Positions 36,164 to 45,384 are shown, numbered from the stretch's first letter. The stretch: DNA of 64,000 nt from CAYVQE01 sp964633205 (GCA_964633205.1 CAZWFN010000011.1:3783-67782), one strand, 5' to 3'. Notes: generated by a model not told the origin, from the letters alone. Numbers and translations: made by a program.

Positions 36164-36940
36164 ATGCGGGCCGAGTTCCCAGAACAGGTCGGCCAGGATG
36201 ATCTGCGGCTGCTGGTCTGCGACATCGACGGCACGCTGCTAAACGAGGGCGAGCCCACCGCCGGGCTGACCAGCCTGCGGCTGCTGCTCGACGCTTACGG
36301 CGAGGCCATCCGGATGGTCTACGCCACCGGCCGCTCCTACGGCTCGACCCGGCGGCTGGTGGACGAGGGCATCCTGCCGCAGCCGGCGGCGGTGGCCGCC
36401 TTCGTCGGCACCGAGCTGTGGCTGCCGCCCTGGAAGGCGCCCGATCCAACTTACGAACGCACTCTGGTCGCCGGCTGGGACCGCGAGCGGGTGGGCCGGG
36501 TGATGGCCGGCTTCGACGACCTGGAGCCGCAGCCCGACGAGTTCCAGACCCCGCTCAAGGCCAGCTACTACCTGCGCGACCCAGAGCGTATCGAAGAGGT
36601 GGCCGAAGCGCTGCGCCGCGCCGGGCTGCGTTTCCGGCTGGTCTACTCCGGTGGTGAGCTTTTCGACGTGTTGCCGGCCGAGGCCGGCAAGCGCCGCGCC
36701 ATCGAGCACCTGCAACGCCGCTGGGGGGTGAAGCGCACCCGGGTGCTGGCCGCCGGCGACTCGGGCAACGACCTCGACATGCTCAGCGACCCGCGCTACC
36801 TGGCCGTGGCGGTGGGCAACGCCGAGGCCGAGCTGCAGAAGCTCAACGGCGACACCCGGGTCTACGTGGCCGACCTGCCCCACGCGGCCGGCGTGCTCGA
36901 GGGGGTGGAGCGCTACGATTTCTTCGATTCGGAGCTTTGA
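36164..36940 (+). CDS. HAD-superfamily phosphatase, sucrose-phosphatase-like
   Basis: The 258-residue protein carries the HAD motifs VCDIDGTLL (Asp20/Asp22), YATGRSYGS (motif II Thr), the cap lysine region and AAGDSGNDLDML (motif III/IV). The pattern is that of the SPP/S6PP-like group, which removes phosphate from sugar phosphates such as sucrose-6-phosphate. No sucrose-phosphate synthase gene is nearby, so the substrate is uncertain; osmolyte metabolism would fit the BON neighbour. The gene end overlaps the convergent symporter gene by 28 bp. Confidence 0.8.
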   Translation: MRAEFPEQVGQDDLRLLVCDIDGTLLNEGEPTAGLTSLRLLLDAYGEAIRMVYATGRSYGSTRRLVDEGILPQPAAVAAFVGTELWLPPWKAPDPTYERTLVAGWDRERVGRVMAGFDDLEPQPDEFQTPLKASYYLRDPERIEEVAEALRRAGLRFRLVYSGGELFDVLPAEAGKRRAIEHLQRRWGVKRTRVLAAGDSGNDLDMLSDPRYLAVAVGNAEAELQKLNGDTRVYVADLPHAAGVLEGVERYDFFDSEL

Positions 36941-38448
36941 TCGCCGGCCGCCGGCTCGGGTCCCGGTAGCGGCGGTTTGGCCTCGGCCGGCGGGGCCGGC
37001 CGGATCAGGGTGACCACCACGGCCGCGCCCATGGCCACGGCGAAGGTCAGCGCCCGGGCGGTCAGGGTCTGTTCCAGGTCCAGCGCCCATTCGTGCCGGC
37101 CGATCAGCTCCATCAGGTCGGGCCAGGCGATCCAGATCACGGTGGTGACGATGCCGGCCAGCAGGGCGGTGACCAGCCCGGCCGAGCCGAAGCGCTTCCA
37201 GTAGAAGCTCAGCAGGATGGCCGGGGCGAAGGAGCAACCGATGCCGGCCCAGGCGTAGGAGACGATGGTGTAGATCAGATCCGAGGTGGTCAGCGCCAGC
37301 ATCAGCCCCAGGGTGCCGATGATCAGGGTGGTGGCCCGGGAGATCAGCAGCAGGGTGCGGTCGCGGGCCTGGCCGCGGCGGATGATGCCCTGGTAGACGT
37401 CCTGGCTGATCGACGACGAGGCCACCAGCAGCATGCTCTGGGCGGTCGAGATCATGGCCGCCACCGCGCCGGCCAGCAGGATGGCGGCCAGCCAGCCCGG
37501 GAACAGCTCGTTGAGCACGTGGGGCAGGATCATCTCGCTGTCGGGCACCGCGTCGGGGCCGAACAGGGCCAGCGCGCACAGGCCGATCAGGGCCACCCCG
37601 GTGTAGGCCAGCACGGTCCAGACCACCGCGATGTTGCGCCCGATGCGCACGTTGCGCTCATCGCGCATGCCCATGAAGCGGGCGTTGAGCTGCGGCTGGC
37701 CGCCCAGGTAGCCGAAGAACCAGGCCAGGTTGTTGAAGATCAGCAAGCCGGAGGCGAAGCCGGTGGCCCCGCCGGTCAGCGAGCCCATGCCCTCGCCGGC
37801 CTGGCTCAGCGCCCCGGCGATGGAGACCTGGTCGTTGCCGGCCACCATGATCAGCATGATGATGGGCGTGACCACCAGGGTGGTGATCATCAGCAGCGAC
37901 TGCAGGGTGTCGACCGCCACCACGCTGACGAAGCCGCCCAGGGTGGCGTAAAGCAGGATCACGGCCGCGGCCAGCAGCTGGCTGTAGGCCGGATCCAGGC
38001 CGAAGGTCTCGAAGATGGTCTTGCCGGCGCCGGCGAACTGGGCGCCGACGTAGAAGACGAAGAAGAAGGTGATGATCAAAGTCGACAGGGCGCGGATGGT
38101 GGCCGCCCGCCGCGGGTAGCGGGCGGCGAAGTACTCGGGCATGGTCAGCGCGCCGGTGGCGGCCGCCTCGGCGCGAAAGCGGCGGGCCAGCACGATCCAG
38201 GCGGTGCAGATGCCCAGCGTACAGCCCACCCCGATCCAGATGGCGCTCAGGCCGCTGGCGTAGACGAAGCCGGTGAAGCCCAGCAACAGCCAGGCCGACT
38301 CGCCGGTGGCCCGCTCGCTCAGCGCCAACATCCAGCCGGGCAGCTTGGAGCCGCCGAGCACGAAGTCGGACTGGGACTTGGTCTTGTAGGCCTGCCACAG
38401 GCCGAGGCCCACGGTCAGCGCCAGGTAGCCCACGAAGATGGGGATCAT
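36913..38448 (-). CDS. Sodium/solute symporter (PutP type)
   Basis: The 511-residue protein belongs to the SSS family with about 13 transmembrane helices. Typical features are SDFVLGGSKLPGWMLALSERATGES near the N-terminus, with the Na+-contact Ser/Glu region, and AAMISTAQSMLLVASSSISQDVY in helix 8-9. It most resembles the Na+/proline symporter PutP; proline uptake for nutrition or osmoprotection is likely but not proven. The ATG at 38448 has GGGAGGG upstream; extra upstream codons are unsupported. It overlaps the convergent HAD gene by 28 bp and is divergent from the Ap4A phosphorylase-like gene. Confidence 0.88.
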   Translation of the reverse strand: MIPIFVGYLALTVGLGLWQAYKTKSQSDFVLGGSKLPGWMLALSERATGESAWLLLGFTGFVYASGLSAIWIGVGCTLGICTAWIVLARRFRAEAAATGALTMPEYFAARYPRRAATIRALSTLIITFFFVFYVGAQFAGAGKTIFETFGLDPAYSQLLAAAVILLYATLGGFVSVVAVDTLQSLLMITTLVVTPIIMLIMVAGNDQVSIAGALSQAGEGMGSLTGGATGFASGLLIFNNLAWFFGYLGGQPQLNARFMGMRDERNVRIGRNIAVVWTVLAYTGVALIGLCALALFGPDAVPDSEMILPHVLNELFPGWLAAILLAGAVAAMISTAQSMLLVASSSISQDVYQGIIRRGQARDRTLLLISRATTLIIGTLGLMLALTTSDLIYTIVSYAWAGIGCSFAPAILLSFYWKRFGSAGLVTALLAGIVTTVIWIAWPDLMELIGRHEWALDLEQTLTARALTFAVAMGAAVVVTLIRPAPPAEAKPPLPGPEPAAGDQSSESKKS

Positions 38449-38615
38449 GGTGGCTCGCCCTCCCGTGATCGGTTCGACGTCGCCTCGTTCGGCCGTACTG
38501 TAGCGCCGGCGGGCGCCGGCGGACAAGACCGGACCCGGTGATCTTGGCTTCGGTGTCACCGGGCTGCTATCTATTGGGCTGAGAGAGACGGGGAACGCTG
38601 GAGGATGGCTGCAGC

Positions 38616-39557
38616 ATGGATGAGCGGACGCTGGAGCTGGAGTCCAACCCGCCGGGCCGGCGGCTGGCCGCGGGCGAGCTGTGGCCGCGGGTGGCCGCGG
38701 TGGCCCGGCAAGCCCTGGATAGCGGGGCGCTGCAGCCGATCGACACCGAGCAGCTGACCGTGGCCGACGGCGGGGTGGACTTCGCGGTGCGGGTGGTGGC
38801 CGGCCTGCGGCGCAAGGACGAGGCCGCCCGGCGGTTGGCCGCCGCGGGCCGGGACGATCGCAATCCCTTTTTGCCCTGTGACCCGGCGCTGACCGTGGGC
38901 GACGTGGGCGCCGGCCACATCGCCGTGCTGAACAAGTACCGGGTGCTGGCCGATCACGTGCTGCTGGTCACCCGGGCCTTCGAGCAGCAGCGGGTGCTGT
39001 TGGGCGCGGCCGACTTCGCGGCCGCCTGGTGGTGTCTGCGCGAGGGCGACGGCCTGGTGTTCTACAACGGCGGGCAGGCGGCCGGCGCCAGCCAGCCGCA
39101 CAAGCACCTGCAGCTGGTGCCGCTGCCGCTGGCAGCGTCAGGCCCCGGCCTGCCGATCGCGCCGCTGCTGGCGCCCTGGAGGCCTTCGGCCGAGCCCGGC
39201 ACCAGCCCGCGGCTGCCCTTCGCCCACGCCCTGGCCGCCAGCGACGATCTGTTCGCCCGGGCCGCCGCCGACCCGGCCGCCGCCGGCGCCGCCTGCGCCC
39301 GGCGCTTCGACGCGCTGCGGGCCGCGGTGGGCCTGGAAGCGCTGGCAGGCCGGCGCCAGTCCAGGCCCTACAACTTGCTGCTGACCCGCCGCCTCATGTT
39401 GCTGGTGCCCCGCGGCCGTGAGGATGTGGCCGGCATCTCCATCAACGCCCTGGGCTACGCCGGCTCGCTGCTGCTGCGCCGCCGCGCCCAGCTGGCCGGG
39501 CTCGAGCGCATCGGGCCGCTGGAGCTGTTGCGCCGCGCAGCCCGCACCGAGCCCTGA
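38616..39557 (+). CDS. ATP adenylyltransferase (Ap4A phosphorylase-like)
   Basis: The 313-residue protein has the APA1/2-type HIT fold. The catalytic motif GASQPHKHLQLVPLP (HxHxQ) is near residue 155, with NPFLPCDPALTVGDVG and HIAVLNKYRVLADHVLLVTR before it. The C-terminal domain includes YNLLLTRRLMLLVPR. It would cleave Ap4A with phosphate to ATP and ADP or run the reverse reaction, and so limit a stress-linked dinucleotide. GGAGG lies 11 bp before the ATG. It is divergent from the symporter gene; a weak sigma-70-like TTGGCT-18-TATCTA lies at about 38544-38573. Confidence 0.85.
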   Translation: MDERTLELESNPPGRRLAAGELWPRVAAVARQALDSGALQPIDTEQLTVADGGVDFAVRVVAGLRRKDEAARRLAAAGRDDRNPFLPCDPALTVGDVGAGHIAVLNKYRVLADHVLLVTRAFEQQRVLLGAADFAAAWWCLREGDGLVFYNGGQAAGASQPHKHLQLVPLPLAASGPGLPIAPLLAPWRPSAEPGTSPRLPFAHALAASDDLFARAAADPAAAGAACARRFDALRAAVGLEALAGRRQSRPYNLLLTRRLMLLVPRGREDVAGISINALGYAGSLLLRRRAQLAGLERIGPLELLRRAARTEP

Positions 39558-39595
39558 GCCGAAGCTCCTTGGCGACCGGTCGCGCCGGGGCGTGG

Positions 39596-40246
39596 TCAGC
39601 CGGCGGCCGGCGCTGCGCCCGGCTGCAGCACGGCCCGGGCCGGGGCGCCGTCGGCGGCGGGCAGCGGCAGCGGCAGGCACCACAGCCGGTAGTCGCCGGC
39701 CGGCGCGGCCGACAGGTCGAGCGACTCCAGCACGGCCACCGGCGGTGCAGCCCCGAGCAGGGCGCGGTGGACGGCCAGGCCGCTGTGGCCGGCATCCTCG
39801 ATGCTCAGCGCGTCGATGCCCACCAGCCGCACCCCGTGGTCGAGCAGCAGCGCGGCGGCCGACGGCGCCAGCCGGGCTCCGGCGGCCAGCGCGGGCGGGC
39901 CGTCGGCGGTGCGCAGCAGCAAGCGGCTGGCGCCGGCCAGCGGCTGGTCGGCCAGCGCGGCCGCCTGCAGCAGCGGCCCGCGGCCGCGCAGATCCAGCAC
40001 CCGGGCCGGGCCGCAGAGCTGCTCCAGGTCGAAGACCGCGACCCCGGCGCCGCCGGCCAGCACGTGGCACGGCGCATCGAGGTGGGTTCCGGTGTGGCTG
40101 CCCAGCTGCAGCCGGCTGAGCCGCACACTGGCGGCGTCGTCCGCCCGCAGCTCGGCCGCCGGGACCATGGCGAAGGCCGGGTCGCCGGGATAGACCGGCA
40201 CGGCCGGGCTCAGCGGGACCGAGATGTCGATCAACGCGGCGTCCAT
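39596..40246 (-). CDS. Cyclase-family hydrolase (kynurenine-formamidase-like)
   Basis: The 216-residue protein has the cyclase-family metal site GSHTGTHLDAPCH (HxGTHxDxPxH), with DISVPLSPAVPVYPGDP at the N-terminus and VRLVGIDALSIEDAGH in the core. Members hydrolyse N-formylkynurenine or related amides and often bind Mn or Zn. No tryptophan-degradation genes are seen nearby, so the substrate is open. It overlaps the preceding Cys-rich protein gene by 16 bp and is the third gene of a small operon. Confidence 0.85.
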   Translation of the reverse strand: MDAALIDISVPLSPAVPVYPGDPAFAMVPAAELRADDAASVRLSRLQLGSHTGTHLDAPCHVLAGGAGVAVFDLEQLCGPARVLDLRGRGPLLQAAALADQPLAGASRLLLRTADGPPALAAGARLAPSAAALLLDHGVRLVGIDALSIEDAGHSGLAVHRALLGAAPPVAVLESLDLSAAPAGDYRLWCLPLPLPAADGAPARAVLQPGAAPAAG

Positions 40247-41058
40247 GGGCTCGCTCCCGCGGCCAGCAGGCGCTCGCCTGTGCGCCGCGCCTCGGCCATG
40301 GCGTCGAAGATGCGCTCGCGGTCCAGCGGGCAGTTGCGAAAGCGGGCCATGGCCGCCAGCCAGGGCTCGACCAGCGCCGCCGGCCGGCTGCGGCGCAACC
40401 AGTCTTGCAGCTCGTCGCACAGGGTACCGCAGCAGGCCGGCGACTTGAACAGCCGCAGCGCACAGCCGCAGTCGGTGTGGTAGCGGCAGTCGATCTCGAT
40501 CATCGGCGGCTGCCAGCCGGCCGCCAGGGCTTCCATCTCCTGCAGCTCGAGCATGCGCTCGGGCACCACGCCCATGTCGTAGCCCAGCACGCTGCAGCAG
40601 CCCACCGGTGCCCGGCTGCAACTCTCGGCGCAGTAGGGTTTGGTCAGCGCGTCCTGCAGCCGCTCGAGCCGCTCAACCGCCAGGGCGTACTCCAGCAGCA
40701 GCCGGCGCATGTCCCAGGGCGGCCAGGGCTGGTGGTGGTCGGCGTAATGGCTGCGCTGGTGGCGCGGGATGAACAGGATCTCGGCCAGGTCGGCCACCAG
40801 CTGGGCCGCCGGCCGGCCGGCGGTGCCGCCCAGCGCCGCCAGCAAAAAGGCCCGCGGCCCGCGGTGGGCCTCGAGCGCGGCGGCCAGGCGAGCCTGCAGA
40901 CCGGGCCAGTCGGCGGGCAGGTCCGCCGGCAGGGCCAGCGCCGGGCCGAACAGCGCGCCCAGCGCGGCCGCGAGCTGCCGGGCGTACGCCAGCCGTTGCG
41001 GCCGCGGCCAGCCGTCGAAGCGTCCGGCGATGACCGGGCTGTCGACAGTGTGGTTCAT
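40231..41058 (-). CDS. Cys-rich protein with YkgJ-like cluster motif
   Basis: The 275-residue protein has an N-terminal helical part and, from about residue 140, a cluster of cysteines: YCAESCSRAPVGCCS, then DCRYHTDCGCALRLFKSPAC and CGTLCDEL. The pattern resembles, but does not exactly match, the YkgJ-type family thought to bind zinc or an Fe-S cluster. No catalytic function is known. The ATG at 41058 lies 5 bp after the stop of the SRPBCC-like gene, and its end overlaps the cyclase gene. It is probably the second gene of a three-gene operon. Confidence 0.6.
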   Translation of the reverse strand: MNHTVDSPVIAGRFDGWPRPQRLAYARQLAAALGALFGPALALPADLPADWPGLQARLAAALEAHRGPRAFLLAALGGTAGRPAAQLVADLAEILFIPRHQRSHYADHHQPWPPWDMRRLLLEYALAVERLERLQDALTKPYCAESCSRAPVGCCSVLGYDMGVVPERMLELQEMEALAAGWQPPMIEIDCRYHTDCGCALRLFKSPACCGTLCDELQDWLRRSRPAALVEPWLAAMARFRNCPLDRERIFDAMAEARRTGERLLAAGASPWTPR

Positions 41059-41063
41059 GGTGT

Positions 41064-41693
41064 TCAGGTCGCCGGCCGTTCGGCGAGCTGGCGCGCGGCC
41101 TGGGCCACGCTGACCGCGCTGCCGGCGTGGATGCCCCACTCGATCTCGGGATGGTGGCGGATGAAGATGTTGGCCAGCCAGCCCAGGGACTGGGGGTCGA
41201 AGTCGACCCGGCACAGCAGCAGGCTGTGGCCGGCGTCGACCGCGGCCAGCTCCAGCCGGATCAGCAGGTCGCGCACCTTTCCGGCCAGGTAGCGCAGCTC
41301 CAGCCAGCGGCCCTCGGCCCTCTCGATCGAGGCGGTGAAGTCGAAGCGGGTGGAGAAGATGGCGATTTTGAATCGCAGCCGCACCAGCACCCGCTCGGGT
41401 TGGCCGTGCTCGGCCGGCAGGCGGTGCAGCGACTCGACCATCTCGATCAGCTGCGGCAGCGCGCCCAGGTCGCGCAGGCCCGACCAGATGCGCTCCACCG
41501 GGGCGGCCGCACCCAGCAGGCAGGTGGCCCCGCGCGGCCGGTTGCGGGCATCGGTGCGGATGCGCACCAGCGGCCCGCGGCCGGCCAGCGCGGCCAGCTC
41601 GGCCGCCGGTATGCCTTCGAGGCGGGTGAAGGGCTCCATCGCTTCCATGGCCGGGCATTCTAGCAGCGCCGCCCGGCCGGCACCAGCGAGCAT
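41064..41693 (-). CDS. SRPBCC/polyketide-cyclase-like protein
   Basis: The 209-residue protein has the layout of a START/SRPBCC fold: VERIWSGLRDLGALPQLIEM helix, strands VLVRLRFKIAIFSTRFDFTA and RWLELRYLAGKVRDLLIRLE, and a C-terminal helix WLANIFIRHHPEIEWGI. Such folds bind hydrophobic ligands. The start at 41693 has TGAGGAA, which includes the stop of the amidohydrolase gene; ATGs at 41648 and 41639 are also possible. It is the first gene of an operon with a Cys-rich protein and a cyclase-type hydrolase. Confidence 0.65.
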   Translation of the reverse strand: MLAGAGRAALLECPAMEAMEPFTRLEGIPAAELAALAGRGPLVRIRTDARNRPRGATCLLGAAAPVERIWSGLRDLGALPQLIEMVESLHRLPAEHGQPERVLVRLRFKIAIFSTRFDFTASIERAEGRWLELRYLAGKVRDLLIRLELAAVDAGHSLLLCRVDFDPQSLGWLANIFIRHHPEIEWGIHAGSAVSVAQAARQLAERPAT

Positions 41694-41702
41694 TGTCGTT
41701 CC

Positions 41703-43454
41703 TCAGGGCACGCCGCTGTCGTCGGCCTGCTCTGTGGCCCGGCCGGCGCGGGCCTCGTGGACCACCCGGCCGCCGAGCACGGTCAGCAGCACCCGGGTAT
41801 CGCCGATGCGCTCGGCCGGGACCGCCAGCAGATCCTGCGACAGCACCACCCAGTCGGCCAGCTTGCCGGGGCTGAGGCTGCCCTTGACGTCCTCCTCGAA
41901 GGCGGCCCAGGCGGCGTCGCAGGTCATGGCGCGCAAGGCCTGTTCGCGGCCGATGGTCTGCGCGCCGGGCACGGTGGAGCCGTCGGCCAGCCGGCGGGTG
42001 ACCAGGGCGTGGAAGCCGGCGATGGGATCGACCGGCTCGACCGGGGTGTCGCTGCCGTTGACCAGCCGGGCCCCGGACTGCAGCAGGGCCCGCCAGGCAT
42101 AGCCGCCGCGCTGCACCCGCTCGCGGCCCAGCCGCTCGGTCACCCAGGGCCCGTCTGAGATGCAGTGCACGGCCTGCATCGAGGCGATCACGCCCAAACG
42201 GCCGAAGCGCGGGATGTCCCGCGGGTGCAGGTGCTGGGCGTGCTCGATGCGCCAGCGCCGCTCCGCGCCGGCCTCGCCGAGCACCTGCCGGTAGACGTCG
42301 AGCACCTCGCGGTTGGCCCGGTCACCGATGGCGTGGGTGCACAGTTGGAAGTCGTGGGCCAGGGCCAGCTCGGCGCTGCGCCGCAACGCCGCCACCGGGG
42401 TGACCTCGAGGCCGGTCTGCTGCGGCCGGTCGGCATAGGGCTGGAGCAGCCGGGCCCCGTGCGAGCCCAGCGCCCCGTCGGCATAGCGCTTGATGGCCCG
42501 CACCGTCAGCCGCTGGTCGCCGCTGCCCACTTGGCGCACCCGCTCCAGCGCCGGCGCCAGCACGGCGTCCTGCTCGTCCAGCATCAGCCACAGCCGGATG
42601 TGGAGTCGGCCGCTGGCGGCCAATGCCTCGAAGAAGGCCACCTCGGCCAGGCTCGAGCCGGCGTCCTGGAAGGAGGTCACCCCGTGGCGCAGGCATTCAC
42701 GGGTGGCCGCGGCCACGGTGCGCCGCCGGTCGGCCCGCCGCCGGGCCGGGCTGCGATCGGCGCGCCAGCGTTGCCAGGCGGCGCGCACCGCGTCGGTGGC
42801 GTTCTCGCGCAAGGCCCCGGTGGGCCGGCCGTCGGCGTCGCGCACGATGCGGCCGCCGGGCGGATCCGGGGTGTCGGCCGCGATGCCGGCGGCGGCCAGG
42901 GCGCGGGCGTTGGCCAGCAGGGCGTGGCCGCTGGCGTGGACCAGCATCACCGGGTTGGCGGGCGCGACCGCATCCAGCGGCGCGCCCAGCGGCAGCCCCT
43001 CGCGCTGTAGCGCCGGCGGTCGGCGCCACTTGTCCTGGTGCCAGCCGCGGCCGACGATCCAGTCTCCTGGCGCAGCCGTGGCGGCCGCCCGGCGCACCTG
43101 GCCGACGATGGCGGCGAAGGTGCGCGCCGGGCGCAGATCGAGCTGCTGCAAGGCCCGGCCCAGGGCCAGGAAGTGACCGTGGGCCTCGATGAACCCGGGC
43201 AGCACCAGCTGGCCGTCGAGCGCGATCACCCGGGTGGCCGGTCCGATGAGGCGGCGCATCGCGGCCGGCTCGCCCACCGCGGCGATGCGCCCGGCGCGGG
43301 CGGCCAGCGCCGTGGCCCGGGGCCGCTGCGGATCCAGCGTGACCACCTTGCCGCCCAGCAGCACCAGATCGGCGGGCGCCGGCTGATCGCCGGAGTTTGC
43401 GGGAGCCGCAGCGGCCATGGCTGCCAACAGGACCAGGAGGACCACGCCGGTCAT
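41703..43454 (-). CDS. Exported amidohydrolase (YtcJ-like)
   Basis: The 583-residue protein begins with a signal peptide (TGVVLLVLLAAMAAAAPA), so it acts in the periplasm or outside. The amidohydrolase-3 fold has metal-site motifs GFIEAHGH, AIKRYADGALGSHGARLL (with the bridging Lys/region), CTHAIGDRANREVLD, IEHAQH and NGSDTPVEP. Members of this group hydrolyse amides or N-acyl compounds; the substrate is not predictable. The ATG overlaps the stop of the GGDEF gene (ATGA), so expression is coupled to a diguanylate cyclase. Confidence 0.85.
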   Translation of the reverse strand: MTGVVLLVLLAAMAAAAPANSGDQPAPADLVLLGGKVVTLDPQRPRATALAARAGRIAAVGEPAAMRRLIGPATRVIALDGQLVLPGFIEAHGHFLALGRALQQLDLRPARTFAAIVGQVRRAAATAAPGDWIVGRGWHQDKWRRPPALQREGLPLGAPLDAVAPANPVMLVHASGHALLANARALAAAGIAADTPDPPGGRIVRDADGRPTGALRENATDAVRAAWQRWRADRSPARRRADRRRTVAAATRECLRHGVTSFQDAGSSLAEVAFFEALAASGRLHIRLWLMLDEQDAVLAPALERVRQVGSGDQRLTVRAIKRYADGALGSHGARLLQPYADRPQQTGLEVTPVAALRRSAELALAHDFQLCTHAIGDRANREVLDVYRQVLGEAGAERRWRIEHAQHLHPRDIPRFGRLGVIASMQAVHCISDGPWVTERLGRERVQRGGYAWRALLQSGARLVNGSDTPVEPVDPIAGFHALVTRRLADGSTVPGAQTIGREQALRAMTCDAAWAAFEEDVKGSLSPGKLADWVVLSQDLLAVPAERIGDTRVLLTVLGGRVVHEARAGRATEQADDSGVP

Positions 43455-44449
43455 CCCCGATCCGCCGGGCCGGAATCGGCCGGCGGCCCGGGCGGTGGCT
43501 CGTCGGCCGGCTCTGCCTCGATGCGGTCGCGGCCCTTGCGTTTGGCCCGGTACATGGCCTGGTCCGAGGCGTCGATCAGCCCCTCGCCGGTGTCGATCGC
43601 CCGGGCGGGCGCGGTGGCCATCCCGATCGATACGCTGATGCGGCCGCCGGGCAGCTCGGCGAAGGCCCGCTCGGCCGTCGCGGCCTTGATGCGCCGGGCC
43701 GGCGGGACGGCGCCGGCGGCGTCGGTCTCCGGCAGCAGCACCACGAACTCCTCGCCGCCCCAGCGCGCCGGTGTGTCCACCTCGCGGATGTTGGCCCGGA
43801 TGACCTCGGCCATGTCGGCCAGGACACGGTCGCCGGCCCGGTGGCCGAAATCGTCGTTGACGTGCTTGAAGTGATCGATGTCGATCATCAGACAGCTCAA
43901 GGGCGAGCCATAGCGCCGCATGCGGCTGAACTCGGTCTCCATGATCTGTTCGAACTTGCGGCGGTTGTACAGGCCGGTCAGCGGATCGGTCACCGCCATG
44001 TGCTCCATCCGCCCCAGCGCCGTCTCCAACTCGCGGTTGCGGGCGCGCAGGACGTCCTGCAGCTTCTTGGTGCGCAGGGCGGCGTAGATGCGGGCGTTGA
44101 GCTCGATCTGGTCGTAGGGCTTGGCCAGGTAGTCGTCGGCGCCGAGCTGCAGCCCGCTGACCTTGTCCTCCATCGAGCGCTTGACGGTGAGCATGATCAG
44201 CGGAATGCCGCGGGTGTCCTCGTTGGCCTTGAGCCAACGGCAGACCTCGTTGCCGTTCATGTCGGGCAGCACCAGGTCGAGCAGCACGCAGTCGATCGGA
44301 TCGCTGCGGGCCACCTCGAGAGCCCGGCCACCCTCGTCGACCCAGACCACCCGGTAGCCGCAGCCCTCGAGGAAGGCCCGGGTGGCCTCGGCCTCGATGC
44401 GGTTGTCCTCGACCAGCAAGATGGTGGCCCTGGCTTCTGTCGTTTCCAT
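43451..44449 (-). CDS. Response-regulator diguanylate cyclase (PleD-like)
   Basis: The 332-residue protein has one receiver domain (Glu/Asp pair at LVEDN, phospho-acceptor Asp58 in VLLDLVLPD, Lys in YLAKP). It is joined by a coiled helix to a GGDEF domain with active site RWGGEEF (near 230), preceded by REVD, a standard allosteric RxxD I-site. It should make c-di-GMP on phosphorylation and be inhibited by product. Its kinase is not adjacent. Its stop overlaps the start of the exported amidohydrolase. The C-terminus is a Pro/Ala-rich tail. Confidence 0.9.
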   Translation of the reverse strand: METTEARATILLVEDNRIEAEATRAFLEGCGYRVVWVDEGGRALEVARSDPIDCVLLDLVLPDMNGNEVCRWLKANEDTRGIPLIMLTVKRSMEDKVSGLQLGADDYLAKPYDQIELNARIYAALRTKKLQDVLRARNRELETALGRMEHMAVTDPLTGLYNRRKFEQIMETEFSRMRRYGSPLSCLMIDIDHFKHVNDDFGHRAGDRVLADMAEVIRANIREVDTPARWGGEEFVVLLPETDAAGAVPPARRIKAATAERAFAELPGGRISVSIGMATAPARAIDTGEGLIDASDQAMYRAKRKGRDRIEAEPADEPPPGPPADSGPADRG

Positions 44450-44474
44450 GTTCCGGCGGCTCCCGGCCCAGGGC

Positions 44475-45293
44475 TCAGCCCGCCAGCACGCGGGCCAAGA
44501 TCTCGAAGTGGTCGAAGGGCGGCATCAGGCAGGCGCCGGCGAAGCGCTGGCGGGCCAGTGCCAGCATCCGGCGGGCGTTGGCCACCCCGGCGGCGACCGG
44601 ATCGGTGGCCTGCTGCATGGCGCGGCGCACCGCCTCCGGCACGGCGATGCCGGCCACCTTGTTGTGCAGGAACTCGGCGTGGCGCGGTGTGCGCAGCGGC
44701 AGGATGCCGAGCACCACCGGCACCCCGCAGCCGGCCACGGCGGCGGCCAGGGCGTCGGCGCCGGGCTCGTCGTAGACCGGCTGGGTGACGGCGAACTGGG
44801 CGCCGGCGGCCACCTTGTCCAGCAGCCGCTGGGCGGCGCGCTGCAGGCCGCCCTTGGCCGGATCCGGGTCGACCACCACCCCGGTGCACAGGCCGCAGCC
44901 GCGGCCCAGCCGCACCAGCTCCAGTACGTCGATGTCGCGCACCGTGGTGGTGCTGGAGCGATCGGGCAGGGCCACGAAGTCGCCGCTGGCGGCCAGCAAG
45001 CTATCGATGCCCAGGGCGCGGGCCCCCCACAGCAGGCTCTGCAGGCTGAGCCGGTTGTGATCGCGGGTGGTGGCGTGCAGCATGGCCGGCCGGCCGCTGG
45101 CCTCGGTCAAGCGCCGGCAGAAGGCCAGCGCGCTCATCCGCGGCTTGGCCACCGGGTTGGTGGCCACCGAGAAGCCCCAGAAGTCGAGCCCCTGCAGCAC
45201 CGCCAGGCGTTCGAGCAGGGCCTCGGGATCGGGCCCCTTGGGCGGCACCACCTCGACCGAGACGGCGAATCCCTGATCCAGCGCTGCGCGCAT
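44475..45293 (-). CDS. metF: Methylenetetrahydrofolate reductase, short form
   Basis: The 272-residue flavin enzyme reduces 5,10-methylene-THF to 5-methyl-THF for methionine synthesis. Signatures are VSVEVVPPKGPD, a shared N-terminal Glu motif, FSVATNPVAKPRMSALAF, HATTRDHNRLSLQSLLWGA for folate/FAD, GDFVALPD and GAQFAVTQPVYD. It lacks the regulatory C-terminal domain of eukaryotic enzymes, as is usual in bacteria. GGAGGTGGAC precedes the ATG at 45293; an in-frame ATG at 45320 is less likely. A sigma-70 promoter for the divergent lipoprotein lies upstream. Confidence 0.88.
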   Translation of the reverse strand: MRAALDQGFAVSVEVVPPKGPDPEALLERLAVLQGLDFWGFSVATNPVAKPRMSALAFCRRLTEASGRPAMLHATTRDHNRLSLQSLLWGARALGIDSLLAASGDFVALPDRSSTTTVRDIDVLELVRLGRGCGLCTGVVVDPDPAKGGLQRAAQRLLDKVAAGAQFAVTQPVYDEPGADALAAAVAGCGVPVVLGILPLRTPRHAEFLHNKVAGIAVPEAVRRAMQQATDPVAAGVANARRMLALARQRFAGACLMPPFDHFEILARVLAG

Positions 45294-45355
45294 GTCCACC
45301 TCCGTGTCGCCGGGGCTCACATGATAGCCTCCCGGGTCGACGCGGACAAGCGACG

Positions 45356-45384
45356 TTGTCGCGGCCGGGTATGGGTGTCATAAT
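45356..45384 (+). promoter_or_regulatory. Sigma-70 promoter for the Cys-repeat lipoprotein
   Basis: -35 TTGTCG (45356-45361), a 17-bp spacer and -10 CATAAT (45379-45384). The start would be near 45391, 25 bases before the ATG at 45416. GGGAG lies between. Confidence 0.65.

Noticed and set aside
39029..39421. Extra frames inside the Ap4A phosphorylase-like gene
   Set aside because: High-GC shadow frames with Arg/Ala/Pro-rich content and no homology.
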